Positions 16,441 through 25,451 of a DNA stretch of 64,000 bases are shown here, one piece after another; the stretch's first letter is position 1; every line of letters starts with the position of its first letter. This stretch comes from Candidatus Fermentibacterota bacterium. GTDB lineage: Bacteria > JAFGKV01. The notes below the pieces were generated by a model. That model worked only from the letters and a program-made list of their open reading frames with translations, was not told where the DNA came from and searched no databases. The position numbers and the translations under genes were made by a program. Location of the stretch: positions 4,855-68,854 of the forward strand of contig JAUXFG010000002.1 in NCBI GenBank assembly GCA_030620115.1, written 5' to 3'.

Positions 16441-17526
16441 TCATTTGCGCACTTTGATCAGAATCCATGCGCCTGCAACAAGAAACAGAATGTCGGGAAT
16501 CCAGGCAGCAACAGCCGGTGGGAGCGTTTCATGATGTCCCAACGCTTGGCAGGCTCTTACTGTGCCGAAAAAAGCAAAACTGATCGCAATGGAGAGCCCA
16601 AAACTGAGCGCCAACCCCGATCGCCGCGGATTTGAAGCAAGAGGTGCGCCAAGGAGTACCATCAGGAAGTTTGCAAGGGGAAAGCTGAAGCGGAGGTTGA
16701 GCTCGACCTCCTGTTTGGCGGTCGATAACCCGCTCCGTTGCATCCTTCTGATAAGCCGTTTCAGATCACTGACGCCTATCTCCTCCGGCTCTTGGGGTTT
16801 GCCCAAGAGATCGATAGGAGGCACACTGAGGTTGGCGGAACGTAGAAACCGAAACGGCGCCACATGTTCAACATGCCCAGAAAACACGCGAAGCAGGCCG
16901 GATCCTAGATTCCATAAGCCATTCACATACCTGCCGCGCTGAGCGTCGATTCGCCAATCCACGGTGCCGTCACTGCCAGATATGATCGAGATGCCTTCAG
17001 CGTCCCCCCTATCAGCGCGGAGCATATTCACGTGATAGATTCTCCCCGCCTCATCTTGATGGACTAGATTCCGTTTGGGCTCGCTCCCCCGTGTGCGCCG
17101 CCTTTCAATCTCATGCCTCTTGATTCGCTCCATTCTCGCATTCGTCTCGGGATAGATCCAGCCTCCCAGGAAGCCAACGAGGATACTGAGCGCAAGCCCG
17201 ATCCCCCAAAGGGGCGCCAGCAATCGGTAGAGGCTGACTCCGCTTGTTTTCATGGCCACCAATTCATTGCTCCGCGCCATGGAGCCAACCGAGAGGAGTG
17301 ATGCAAGAAGAGTGGCGACCGGCAACGTAAGGACGATGATATAAGGACAGAGATACACGTAGTACATGACTACTGCCTTCAGAGGAGCGCGTCTATCGAT
17401 GTAGGTATCGATATTATCAAGAATATCAACAAGCAAAAAAATCACTATAAAAGCACCCAATGACACTGAGAGTATTCTCAGGAATTCCCATGCGACATGA
17501 CGATCAAAAGTGCCCATCATGAGCAT
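16441..17526 (-). CDS. lptG: LptF/LptG-family LPS export permease (LptG position)
   Basis: A 361-residue permease of the YjgP/YjgQ family. It has transmembrane helices near both ends and a periplasmic jellyroll between them (about residues 125-265). The N-terminus FDRHVAWEFLRILSVSLGAFIVIFLLVDILDN and the segment SNELVAMKTSGVSLYRLLAPL are diagnostic. Together with LptF and the ATPase LptB2 it drives lipopolysaccharide out of the inner membrane toward LptA and LptD. Lptd is encoded 38 kb away in this window. The third codon (ATG 17520) has better RBS spacing to GGAG than the first. About 60 bp holding a palindromic CTGCCTGCCGGCAGGCA sequence separates it from lptF. Confidence 0.9.
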   Translation of the reverse strand: MLMMGTFDRHVAWEFLRILSVSLGAFIVIFLLVDILDNIDTYIDRRAPLKAVVMYYVYLCPYIIVLTLPVATLLASLLSVGSMARSNELVAMKTSGVSLYRLLAPLWGIGLALSILVGFLGGWIYPETNARMERIKRHEIERRRTRGSEPKRNLVHQDEAGRIYHVNMLRADRGDAEGISIISGSDGTVDWRIDAQRGRYVNGLWNLGSGLLRVFSGHVEHVAPFRFLRSANLSVPPIDLLGKPQEPEEIGVSDLKRLIRRMQRSGLSTAKQEVELNLRFSFPLANFLMVLLGAPLASNPRRSGLALSFGLSIAISFAFFGTVRACQALGHHETLPPAVAAWIPDILFLVAGAWILIKVRK

Positions 17527-17586
17527 GGCTCCGCTTCGCTACCTGCCTGCCGGCAGGCAAGCGCAACTGTGGCCCTGGGGTGATGC

Positions 17587-18963
17587 CTACTCATCCTGGC
17601 CTGTGCCTTCTTTTTGTACACTCTCCACCAGAGAGCGACGAGGCTGGATGATTGACCTCCAGCTCCATCGACCAGGTCCCCATTCCAAGAAAATAACCGC
17701 CACCAGATAGAGACCCACCGCCCCCACGACGACATTCGCTCCCCACATGGCAACTGCGGGAGAAATGAAGCGACGGTCGGCGAGTTCCTCCCCCCCTATG
17801 AGGAAGACATAGTAGATTACAAAAAAAATGAGGCTGATGCCAAGACCTGTCCCAATCCCTCCTCTTCTCGTGATGATCCCAATTGGCGCGCCAATGAGGA
17901 CGAACACAATACATGAGAACGCCACGCTGTACTTCTTCTGTATCTCAACCTGATACCTGCTGATATCCCTTAGCTTGTACTGGATTGCCTGGTCTTCATT
18001 TTGAAGTTTCATGTAGAAACTCCGCTCGGCAAGTGGGCCGTACGGTGTGTCTTTCGAGGTACTCGGGGCAATAGGCCAGAGCGGTCCCAGTGTCCGCCCC
18101 AGCCTCTCATCAACAATCCGTACGATTCGCTCTTTCACGCTTCGAATCTCCCCCCGAAATCCGACGATCCGTTCCTCCATATCATGGGAAGTCATCTCTC
18201 TATCGCTCCTGTAACTCCGCTCGCGTTGCTCAAGAGTCAGGTGAAGACCAGAAAGATGGAGGCTGTTTTTTTTGAATCCAAGTCGCCTATATCGCCCGGG
18301 ACTCTCCGGGTCTATCTCGTGGATCTCGCCGTCGAAGAGGTGAAGGGTCAGCATATCAAGCTCCGGTCGAGATTCGAGACGCCCACGCTGGGCCACGATT
18401 GCCCTTGGCCCCTCCTCCCCTTTACCATCCTCGTAGATAATCACGCCCCGCAACTCACCCGTATCTGTGTTCTCGCTTCTGATCAGGATATGGTAGCCGG
18501 GAAAGTCGTCGATGAACACGCCTACCCGTATGTTCACGGCGGGCTTCTTTCTGCTGATATCCGAGTGGAGAGCTGCGTACTGATGATTCACTTGGGGGAG
18601 GACACTGTTATTGAAATAGACCATGAGCAACGAGAGCACCAGTGAGGCGCCCAGTACAGGAATCAGAAGCCGCCCGAGACTAGTGCCGCTCGCCCTGACG
18701 GCCACGGTTTCGCCATCAGAGCTCAGTCTTCCGAATGTCATGAGTGTGGCCACAAGCACCGACATGGGCACGGTGAGCGCAAAAGTGAATGGCAGCATGA
18801 GAAAGAGCAGACGGATAACAGCCCACAAAGGCACCCCTCTGCCGAGCAGGAGGTCGAACACTTTGAGCAGATGATTCATGATCATGACGAAGGTCAGGAT
18901 TGCCAAAGCTCCCAGGAAAGGGGAAACATGCTCCCGGAGCATATATCTGCTCAGAATTCCCAT
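17587..18963 (-). CDS. lptF: LptF/LptG-family LPS export permease (LptF position)
   Basis: A 458-residue YjgP/YjgQ permease: three N-terminal transmembrane helices, a large periplasmic beta-jellyroll (about residues 135-330), and three C-terminal helices. The markers are SRYMLREHVSPFLGALAILTFVMIMNHLLKVFDLL and DGETVAVRASGTSLGRLLIPVLG. It is longer than E. coli LptF (366 residues), mostly through the region YRSDREMTSHDMEERI...DEDQAIQYKLRD. Its start lies three bases after the DUF362 gene stop, so DUF362, lptF and lptG probably form one transcript. lptB and lptA are not in the window. Confidence 0.9.
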   Translation of the reverse strand: MGILSRYMLREHVSPFLGALAILTFVMIMNHLLKVFDLLLGRGVPLWAVIRLLFLMLPFTFALTVPMSVLVATLMTFGRLSSDGETVAVRASGTSLGRLLIPVLGASLVLSLLMVYFNNSVLPQVNHQYAALHSDISRKKPAVNIRVGVFIDDFPGYHILIRSENTDTGELRGVIIYEDGKGEEGPRAIVAQRGRLESRPELDMLTLHLFDGEIHEIDPESPGRYRRLGFKKNSLHLSGLHLTLEQRERSYRSDREMTSHDMEERIVGFRGEIRSVKERIVRIVDERLGRTLGPLWPIAPSTSKDTPYGPLAERSFYMKLQNEDQAIQYKLRDISRYQVEIQKKYSVAFSCIVFVLIGAPIGIITRRGGIGTGLGISLIFFVIYYVFLIGGEELADRRFISPAVAMWGANVVVGAVGLYLVAVIFLEWGPGRWSWRSIIQPRRSLVESVQKEGTGQDE

Positions 18964-18966
18964 GGG

Positions 18967-20037
18967 TCAGACCACCTCAACAAGCCTGTAGGCCCTGCTT
19001 CCGAGGCCAATTGCCTCTCCATGAGCAAGCTGGATCGTGGGATCTATCTTCGGATAGCTCCATTCCGCCAAGCGCTTCCCGGATCTTTCCTTTATCAAAT
19101 CCAAGATGGCCTGATCAACGGCAACCGGATCCGCGGAACCCAGAAGCCCGATATCGGGAAACAGCACAGGCCCCGGGTCTTGCATACAGTCGCAATCCTT
19201 GGTGATGCGGAGACCAATCGCCACATGGATGAATCGATCCTCCCTCCTGTGCACCACCGCAAGCGCGTGTTCCGCAATCCTCCTCTGCAAGGACTCGGAT
19301 GATACCTTCCAGTCAAACCCGATTGCAGCAGATCGGCACATGGCCAAACACTCCCCACATCCGATGCACCGCGAGGAATCGATCTGTGCCTTGCCTTTCT
19401 CAAGGGTGATGGCGTCCACAGGGCACCAAAGCGCACACTCGCCACAGCCAATGCAGGCCTTTCGCCGAATGAATGGCTTGGCAACCGAGTGCATGGCCAA
19501 TTTGCCTTTTCGGGAAGCGAGCCCCATGCCGAGCATCTTGATCACACATCCCAAGCCCGTAATGATATGACCTGTGGGATGTGCAAGAACCACGAACCCC
19601 CGGGCTCGTCTGGCCAGGCCTGCAACCATCAGGCGTTTCCCGCCATCCACAGGGATCGCCACCTCCTCCTCGTAGGCCCCTGTGAGACCGTCAGCAACGA
19701 GGAAAGGAGCTCCTGCGCTCTCGAGAGAATAGCCGTGCTCGGCAGCAAGTCGAGTATGACTTACTGCATCTGCCCGGGGGGATCGGTAGAGAACACATGT
19801 GTCGGTGAAAAACGGTTTCGCACCGAGAGCAGTAATCCCTCGCGCAGCCCCGGCGGCAAGTTCCGGTCCCAGGTAGCTGCTTTTTTTTCCCTCGCCGACA
19901 TGCACCTTTATACCGATCAGGTCACCTCTTCTGCCCATCTTGGGAAGACCGAGCCGATTGAGCAACGCTTCCAGCTTGGATGGCCACTCGTCGGAATGAA
20001 CACCGTCAGCAGGACAGAACAGGACTGTACTGGGCAT
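18967..20037 (-). CDS. DUF362 domain protein with two 4Fe-4S clusters
   Basis: A 356-residue cytoplasmic iron-sulphur protein. The DUF362 domain (GIKVHVGEGKKSSYLGPELAAGAARGITALGAKPFFTDT...YRSPRADAVSH) wraps a ferredoxin insert with two classical motifs, CIGCGECALWCP and CIGCGECLAMCR, near residues 195-235. DUF362 proteins are thought to be electron carriers or redox enzymes without a well-defined substrate. It is the first gene of a probable transcript leading into lptF with a 3-bp gap; a functional link to LPS export is not evident. The divergent neighbour is a TRAP transporter. Confidence 0.88.
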   Translation of the reverse strand: MPSTVLFCPADGVHSDEWPSKLEALLNRLGLPKMGRRGDLIGIKVHVGEGKKSSYLGPELAAGAARGITALGAKPFFTDTCVLYRSPRADAVSHTRLAAEHGYSLESAGAPFLVADGLTGAYEEEVAIPVDGGKRLMVAGLARRARGFVVLAHPTGHIITGLGCVIKMLGMGLASRKGKLAMHSVAKPFIRRKACIGCGECALWCPVDAITLEKGKAQIDSSRCIGCGECLAMCRSAAIGFDWKVSSESLQRRIAEHALAVVHRREDRFIHVAIGLRITKDCDCMQDPGPVLFPDIGLLGSADPVAVDQAILDLIKERSGKRLAEWSYPKIDPTIQLAHGEAIGLGSRAYRLVEVV

Positions 20038-20480
20038 CTAATACCGATCCTTTCCAAACTCAAACACAATCAATGGCATCAAGCATCTTTGGAGTGCGCA
20101 AGCCACGCTTGCGCTTTCGAAGGCTGGAGCCACGCTCCCGCACACAAGATTATGAGACATGCCTGTTCGCAATCATCCGATTAGACCCTCAGAACATAAC
20201 TGGTGAGCACGTATCCGTCAGCCGTCAACGAGGCTAAAGACACCTCCTGCCTCGACATTCCCATTCCCTTGGACCGGTGGCGTATGGTCCCGCAACCCTT
20301 TCCCGAAAGGAAAGGAGTCGGCATATTCAGGCGCAGTGGCCTATTCGGAAGTATGGTAACATATCGTGCCCCGACACGCCGAACAGGTCAGTGTGTAAAT
20401 AGTACGAACTCATATGCTTCGCAGAACGGCGACCAGAAGAAGCTCCGGTCACCGGATTCTCTCGCCCCTGGAGGGTTCCC
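20038..20480. other. Divergent regulatory region between DUF362 and TatT genes
   Basis: 443 bp that must hold both divergent promoters. The only structure I can support is the pair of short hairpins at 20096-20138. No ORF with a plausible ribosome-binding site was seen. Confidence 0.5.
20096..20138. repeat. Tandem CAC-loop hairpins
   Basis: Two adjacent hairpins with the same three-base loop: GCGCAAGC-CAC-GCTTGCGC (20096-20114) and GGAGC-CAC-GCTCC (20126-20138), linked by TTTCGAAGGCT. This resembles a common GGAGTGCG...CGCAC interspersed hairpin repeat rather than a terminator, since there is no T-tract. Confidence 0.55.
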
Positions 20481-21338
20481 TTGAAGCGATTGCTCTTGCT
20501 ACTGCTCACGATTGTTCTGGGCACATCATGTTCCGTGACCACAGGCATGACGATGCGCGGCATGTTACCTGTGCTGGAAGAGATGGAGCTCTCCGTAAAT
20601 GCCAGCTCCGATCTGGAGACTATCCGTGACGGACTACCGTCCGGCATGCTCTTCCTCGAGGCAATTGTCCGGAAGCTTCCTTCCGATCACCGTGCGCGGC
20701 TCCTCGCATCCAAGATCTATTCGGGGTACGCCATCGCATTTGCGGAGGAGTCGGACCACAGCAGAGCGGTGACCCTTTACCTGAAAGCGAAAGACCACGG
20801 TCTTATGGCTCTCCCTGGTGGAACGATAATCCGTGAAGGGAAATACAGAGATGCCGAGCAAGCCATCTCTCGTCTGGGCAAGAATGATGTCCCTCTCCTC
20901 TTTTGGACTGCCCAGGCGTGGGCCGGCGCCATCCGTCTCGGCCTCGACAATCCAAGAAACCTGGCAGCACTGGCACGTGTAGAGGCAATGATGGACAGAG
21001 TTCTCCAGCTTGATGGTTCCTACTATCATGGAGGGCCCCACCTCTTTGCCGGTGTTCTTCTCGGCGCCAAACCTCCGCCTGCGGGAGGAGACCCCGATCT
21101 CGGTCTGCAGCGCATAGATGAAGCCCTCCGGATTTCCGAAGGCCATTTCCTCTTGGCCCTGTATTACAAGGCCGCGCTTCTCGCAACACTCCCGGGGCGA
21201 GAGGAAGAGGCAAAAGAAACCATCGGATTCTTGTTGGAGAATAAGGATCCTCATCCGGAACAACTTACACTGACAAATACCGTGGCAATGGCGCGTGCAA
21301 AGCATCTGCTAGCACGTATCCTCGAGGAGGAACTGTGA
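20481..21338 (+). CDS. TRAP transporter TatT component family lipoprotein
   Basis: A 285-residue lipoprotein with a TTG start, GGAGGG five bases upstream, and signal MKRLLLLLLTIVLGTSCS (lipobox GTSC, cysteine 17). The rest is all-helical and TPR-like, with the family landmarks SGYAIAFAEESD, LFWTAQAWAGAI, SYYHGGPHLFAGVLLGAKP and LALYYKAALLA. TatT (TPR-type) proteins form periplasmic trimers that dock the DctP binding protein of some TRAP systems. Its TGA overlaps the GTG start of dctP, which supports a dedicated partnership. Confidence 0.88.
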   Translation: MKRLLLLLLTIVLGTSCSVTTGMTMRGMLPVLEEMELSVNASSDLETIRDGLPSGMLFLEAIVRKLPSDHRARLLASKIYSGYAIAFAEESDHSRAVTLYLKAKDHGLMALPGGTIIREGKYRDAEQAISRLGKNDVPLLFWTAQAWAGAIRLGLDNPRNLAALARVEAMMDRVLQLDGSYYHGGPHLFAGVLLGAKPPPAGGDPDLGLQRIDEALRISEGHFLLALYYKAALLATLPGREEEAKETIGFLLENKDPHPEQLTLTNTVAMARAKHLLARILEEEL

Positions 21339-22336
21339 GCTTCTTGCGTCGTAATTCTCTGCTGGCTTTGATGCTGACTCTCGCCCTGACAGCCCCATCC
21401 CACAGTACATATCTGAAATTCGCATCGTTGGCGCCGGAAGGAACGAGTTGGATGAAACGGATGCATGAGTTGGCCGATGAGTTGGCTGACAGCACGGAAG
21501 GACGAGTAAAGATTAAGTTCTACCCGGGAGGAGTTGCCGGAGACGAGCGGGACGTACTCCGCAAAATCCGCATCGGCCAAATTCACGCTGCGGGCTTCAC
21601 TGGGAATGGGCTCGGGGAGATCGTTCCTGCTATGAGGGTCTTGGATACGCCGTTCCTTTTTGTCAGCTTGGAGGAATACGACGCCGTTCTTGCTGCGGTT
21701 GATGACACCTTGCGGGCCATGTTTCGCGAGCAGGGATTCGAACTGGCCGGCTGGGCCAGTGTCGGCATGGTCTATCTCTTCTCAAAGGAACCTATCTCAT
21801 CAGTCGACGCATTGAGGAAGTCAAGACCATGGGTATGGGAGACCGACCCCCTGGCATCCGCCCTCTTCGCAAAACTGCATATCAGCCCGATCCCGCTTCC
21901 ACTCCCGCAGGTGCTCACAAGCCTGCAGACCGGGGTCATAAACGTGGCGTACAGCTCACCCACCGCTGCCGTGTCTCTCCAATGGTTCACGCGAGTATCA
22001 TGCATGACCGACCTCCCCATCACCCACTCCACGGGCGGAGTAGTAATCTCATCAAAATTCCTCAATAAGCTAAAACCTGTTGATAGAGAGATGACATTGC
22101 GCCTCTTCCAAGACCATCTGAACAGGCTGGAGCCTGTCACTCGGAACGAGGAGGTCATCTCGCTCGAGGTGCTCTCTGAGGAAGGCATACAACCAATCCC
22201 CGTGGCCGAAGATGACATCGTCTTGTTCCGGGAGCTTGGTCGTGAGGTGCGCCGGGAACTGGTGGGCCAACTCTATCCTCAATGGCTCCTCGACGAGGTG
22301 ATAACAGCGCTCTCGGAGTTCCGTACGGCAGAATGA
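21335..22336 (+). CDS. dctP: TRAP transporter substrate-binding protein DctP
   Basis: A 333-residue periplasmic binding protein with a GTG start overlapping the TatT stop, and a signal peptide cleaving near SHSTYLKFASLAPEG. Family marks include GRVKIKFYPGGVAGDERDVLRKIRIGQIHAAGFTGNGLG, DTPFLFVSLEEYDAVL and LTSLQTGVINVAYSSPTAAVSLQWF. The usual arginine that contacts a carboxylate ligand falls near the SRPWVWETD segment, where the family normally has LRVPG or similar. TatT-linked DctPs often bind hydrophobic or lipid-like ligands rather than C4-dicarboxylates, so the substrate is open. Confidence 0.9.
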   Translation: MSFLRRNSLLALMLTLALTAPSHSTYLKFASLAPEGTSWMKRMHELADELADSTEGRVKIKFYPGGVAGDERDVLRKIRIGQIHAAGFTGNGLGEIVPAMRVLDTPFLFVSLEEYDAVLAAVDDTLRAMFREQGFELAGWASVGMVYLFSKEPISSVDALRKSRPWVWETDPLASALFAKLHISPIPLPLPQVLTSLQTGVINVAYSSPTAAVSLQWFTRVSCMTDLPITHSTGGVVISSKFLNKLKPVDREMTLRLFQDHLNRLEPVTRNEEVISLEVLSEEGIQPIPVAEDDIVLFRELGREVRRELVGQLYPQWLLDEVITALSEFRTAE

Positions 22337-22836
22337 CTCGGCACACCGAGGATAATTTCCGCCACAAGATCACCCGAATCCTCAATGCATTGGAGACTGG
22401 TTTTCTCGTTCTCCTTGTTGCGCTTCTTCTCCTGAGCGGACTCGCGCAGTTCTTCCTACGCAATTTCTTTCATACCGGTCTCCTCTGGCTCGAGCCGCTC
22501 TCTCGTTATCTCGTGCTGTGGATCACGTTTTTGGGCGCTCTCAAAGCCGCTGGTGAAGAACGACACATACGGATAGATCTAGTTCCCCGGCTTCTCAAAG
22601 GGAGAGCTCGCACGCTGTTCGATATCATGGCATCGCTCTCTGCGGCCACAGTATGTCTCTTTCTTGCACGCTGGGCTCTGGATTTCCTTCGTATGGAGCG
22701 GGAGTTCGGTGGGATGGCATTTCTCGCCGTGCCCACCTGGATTGCTTTGGCGGCCATTCCAGTAGGATTCCTCTGTTTGGGGCTGCGCATGGGGGGCCGT
22801 GCCATACAAGAGCTCTTAGGGTTCACACAGGAATAG
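22333..22836 (+). CDS. dctQ: TRAP transporter small permease DctQ
   Basis: A 167-residue four-helix membrane protein. The ATG at 22333 overlaps the dctP TGA. The DctQ pattern is clear: first helix ALETGFLVLLVALLLLSGLAQFFLRNFF, then WLEPLSRYLVLWITFLGALKAAGEERHIRIDLVPRLL, where the E-RHIRID motif is conserved. It works with DctM as the membrane part of a sodium-driven importer. Unlike most TRAP operons, 156 bp of repeat-like DNA separates it from dctM. Confidence 0.9.
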   Translation: MTRHTEDNFRHKITRILNALETGFLVLLVALLLLSGLAQFFLRNFFHTGLLWLEPLSRYLVLWITFLGALKAAGEERHIRIDLVPRLLKGRARTLFDIMASLSAATVCLFLARWALDFLRMEREFGGMAFLAVPTWIALAAIPVGFLCLGLRMGGRAIQELLGFTQE

Positions 22837-22992
22837 GTTCGCAGTCTTGACGCACAGATTTGCCATGGAATTGTTTTCCCCATGTAGGGGCACGGCATGC
22901 CGTGCCCACCGGAGGCATAGTCCCGCCGTCGGCGGGATAAAGATGGGAAGTCAGAATGCCGAGTTATCCTTGCCGATCCGGGCAATGACCTG
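22837..22992. repeat. Palindrome-bearing insertion between dctQ and dctM
   Basis: The 156-bp gap holds a perfect 20-bp palindrome, GGGCACGGCATGCCGTGCCC, at 22888-22907 and a second hairpin, TCCCGCC-GTC-GGCGGGA, at 22921-22937. No coding potential was seen. It probably represents interspersed repeat sequence that has opened a formerly overlapping gene pair. Confidence 0.6.
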
Positions 22993-24243
22993 ATGCCTAT
23001 TCTTCTGATCGCCCTGGCGCTGATAGGAACCCCGTTATTCGCCGTCCTGGCCGGTCTGGCCCTGATTGGTTTTGCTTCGCAAGACTCACCAGGCAGTGCC
23101 GTGATCATCGAAATGGCACGCATGGCCGGCACCTCGACACTTACACCGATACCGCTCTTTGCTCTGACGGGCTATCTTTTGGCCGCCGGAAGCGGCCCCA
23201 CACGCCTCATCGCACTCTCTCAGGCCTTGCTCGGCTGGCTTCCGGGGGGATTGGCAATCGCATGCCTGACCGCTTCCGCGTTGTTCACGGCGCTCACAGG
23301 CGCCTCAGGCGTCACTATCATTGCCTTGGGGGGCCTGCTCCTGCCGGCCTTGAGAGGTTCCGGGTATCGGGAGAAGTTCAGCCTTGGTCTCGTAACCACC
23401 TCGGGCAGCCTTGGTCTTCTATTCCCGCCCAGCCTACCACTCATCATCTATGGCTTCATCGCTGAAGTGCCGATAGATGATCTCTTTCGAGCTGGCCTCT
23501 TGCCCGGGCTTCTCTTGGTATCGCTCCTGGGAGTATATTCCGCTGTCACGGCGCGCAGGCATCGGATTCCAAGAACACCCACATCATTCCCCGCGCTTCT
23601 GAGGGCCTTCAAAGAGGCCTTCGGAGAACTCATACTGCCGGTACTCGTGCTTGGAGGCATCTACGGAGGCTTCCTCACTATTTCAGAAGCCGCAGCCTTG
23701 GCAGCAACCTATGCACTCATCCTCACGGTCGTGGTGAGGAAGGAACTCGCTTTGTCACAGCTTGTGCAAGTCATCAGGGAAAGCATGGTGCTTGTCGGCG
23801 GAATCCTCATCATTCTCTGTTCCGCAATGGGACTCACAAGCTACCTCGTGGATATTCAGCTCCCCATGAAAGTCCTGGCAGTCATGGAGGGACATGTGGC
23901 GAGCAAGATCGGCTTTCTCCTTCTTCTCAATGTGATGCTCTTGGCGGTCGGCTGCCTCATGGACATTTTCTCTGCGCTGGTCGTCGTGGCCCCTCTCATC
24001 ATCCCATTGGCTACCCAATTTGGCGTCAATCCAATCCATCTGGGAATCATCTTCCTCGCCAATCTTGAGATTGGATACTCCACTCCACCGGTAGGCCTGA
24101 ATCTTTTCATCGCCAGTCTCCGTTTCGACAAACCGATGCTTACTCTTTATGCGGCGAGTCTCCCCTTTCTCGCGCTCCTCTTGCTTGCACTGGCCGTCAT
24201 CACTTACTGGCCGGCCCTCTCCATGGCCCTAGTCGGCTCCTGA
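22993..24243 (+). CDS. dctM: TRAP transporter large permease DctM
   Basis: A 416-residue permease with about twelve transmembrane segments. The DctM signatures are ASALFTALTGASGVTIIALGGLLLPALRGSGYREKFSLGLVTTSGSLGLLFPPSLPLIIYG and, near the C-terminus, HLGIIFLANLEIGYSTPPVGLNLFIAS. It is the transport channel of the system, carrying the sodium and substrate sites. The length is normal, so the upstream repeat did not truncate it. The RBS before ATG 22993 is poor, so expression may depend on read-through from dctQ. Confidence 0.92.
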   Translation: MPILLIALALIGTPLFAVLAGLALIGFASQDSPGSAVIIEMARMAGTSTLTPIPLFALTGYLLAAGSGPTRLIALSQALLGWLPGGLAIACLTASALFTALTGASGVTIIALGGLLLPALRGSGYREKFSLGLVTTSGSLGLLFPPSLPLIIYGFIAEVPIDDLFRAGLLPGLLLVSLLGVYSAVTARRHRIPRTPTSFPALLRAFKEAFGELILPVLVLGGIYGGFLTISEAAALAATYALILTVVVRKELALSQLVQVIRESMVLVGGILIILCSAMGLTSYLVDIQLPMKVLAVMEGHVASKIGFLLLLNVMLLAVGCLMDIFSALVVVAPLIIPLATQFGVNPIHLGIIFLANLEIGYSTPPVGLNLFIASLRFDKPMLTLYAASLPFLALLLLALAVITYWPALSMALVGS

Positions 24244-24409
24244 GGGTTCGCATTCTTGGCGAGAGTATTCGCCGTAGGATCGGTCTCCTCAATGTTGGAG
24301 CATCGCCCGCTGGCGGATTCAATCCCTCAATTTGCGATCAAGAAATCCGCTTTTCTTTCCACTTCCTCAGAATGACACACACCGCCATATATATGTATCC
24401 ATAACCACT

Positions 24410-24443
24410 GTCATTCTGAGCGACCCACAGGAACGAAGAATCT
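24410..24443 (+). repeat. TCATTCTGAGCGA...AACGAAGAATCT interspersed repeat
   Basis: A short unit starting TGTCATTCTGAGCGACC and ending GAACGAAGAATCTC. Related copies occur at about 49603-49688 (an inverted pair), 62706-62742, 62883-62922 and 63966-64000. All are intergenic. Confidence 0.75.
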
Positions 24444-24463
24444 CTCTTCCTTCCAGAGTCGAG

Positions 24464-24600
24464 TGGGGTGAGGGTACCAGGAAGAAGTCAAGGGAAAAGC
24501 TTGAGCTCCGATTTTGGCAATAATCCTCCGTTGCCGATCGATGTCGGTTTTCGAGAAACGAGTTGTTCAGGACCAGGCTCTCACGACACCAAGTGCTCGA
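24464..24600 (+). repeat. Family F repeat, copy 1 (GGTACCAGGAAGAAGTCA end)
   Basis: About 137 bp beginning GGGTGAGGGTACCAGGAAG and continuing through CTCCGTTGCCGAT and GTCGGTTTTCGAGAAACGAG. The same order of words is found at 42595-42735, and the first 25 bp also occur alone at 39496-39520, directly joined to a transposase-derived repeat. It is probably a mobile-element end. Confidence 0.75.
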
Positions 24601-25089
24601 GGACCGACGTAGTCCCGCTGGAAGGCGGGACGGACCCTGCCTTATGTTGCCCGACTTTGGCAGTCTGGTTTGACGAGATCTCTTGGTTTGTCCCAGGATC
24701 AAGGTACCTTGGAGCCATCTTACTCAATCTGCCCAACACATCATGGGGCATGTCCGGATCATCTCCATAGGTCCCCCCACGACCATCGTCTCTTCCATCT
24801 CCGACCACAAAACGCCGATGAGAACCACATAACGCCTTGCCTGGCCCACCACGGCCCGCGACGCGGCGCAACGCGAAGACGGCCTATCCTGAGCTTGCCG
24901 AAGCCGACTCCGTCCAACACATCCTATCCTGAATGCTGCTCCCAAACCGCTTGCCTCCGTCCGCGAATGTGACATACTTACAGCACTCAGGATAGAACGC
25001 TATTCGTTCGGACGTCGGCTTCCGCCGAACAACTCGCTCGAGCGGACACCCCGGCGCAGCTCAGCTCACGCACATTGGGCGTGCATGAA

Positions 25090-25118
25090 TTGACCCGCTG
25101 GAGTCGATGGCATAGGAT
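25090..25118 (+). promoter_or_regulatory. Putative promoter of the DUF4258 gene (near-leaderless)
   Basis: TTGACC at 25090-25095 and TAGGAT at 25113-25118 with a 17-bp spacer. The -10 box ends only six bases before the ATG at 25125, so transcription would start at or within a base or two of the start codon. Assigned by motif and position. Confidence 0.45.
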
Positions 25119-25124
25119 GATTGC

Positions 25125-25442
25125 ATGGCATTGCTTGGCGATATTCGCGACAAGATCGTGCGGAGGCAGTATGAGTTCTCGAAGCACGCGGTGGATCAGA
25201 CTATCGTGCGTGACATCAGCGTCTCCGAACTGGAGCAGGCGATATCACACCGAAGTGAAGTGATAGAGGACTATCCCGAGGACAAATACGGTCCGAGTTG
25301 TCTGGTCTTGGGATTCACAGATGCGGGTCGGCCGCTTCATGTTCAGTGTAGCTATCCGGTACGACCCTTGATCAGGATTATCACGGTGTACGAGCCGGAT
25401 CCGGAACTCTGGATTGATTTGAGGATTCGGAAGGCGGATTAA
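25125..25442 (+). CDS. DUF4258 domain protein (putative toxin of a toxin-antitoxin-like pair)
   Basis: A 105-residue protein with the DUF4258 pattern: YEFSKHAVDQTIVRDISVSELEQAI, then EVIEDYPEDKYGPSCLVLGFTDAGRPLHVQCSYP, and RIITVYEPDPELW at the end. This small alpha/beta fold (histidine in the SKHA motif and tyrosine near the end) resembles RelE/BrnT-like toxins and is often encoded just before a YgiT-type antitoxin. The next gene begins ten bases later and fits this. The biological activity is inferred; the family call is good. Confidence 0.82.
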   Translation: MALLGDIRDKIVRRQYEFSKHAVDQTIVRDISVSELEQAISHRSEVIEDYPEDKYGPSCLVLGFTDAGRPLHVQCSYPVRPLIRIITVYEPDPELWIDLRIRKAD

Positions 25443-25451
25443 CGAGGTGAC

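Larger units (their letters stand above)
24244..25089. other. Repeat-rich gene-poor stretch
   Basis: About 850 bp without a gene I can support. It contains a CATTCTGAG-type repeat (24410-24443), a family F repeat (24464-24600) and a GTCCCGC/GCGGGAC hairpin near 24613-24632. The rest, to about 25089, shows no recognisable feature. Confidence 0.5.

Noticed and set aside
20634-21305. A 223-codon minus-strand open frame over the TatT gene
   Set aside because: Antisense to a lipoprotein with signal peptide, lipobox and coupled downstream gene.
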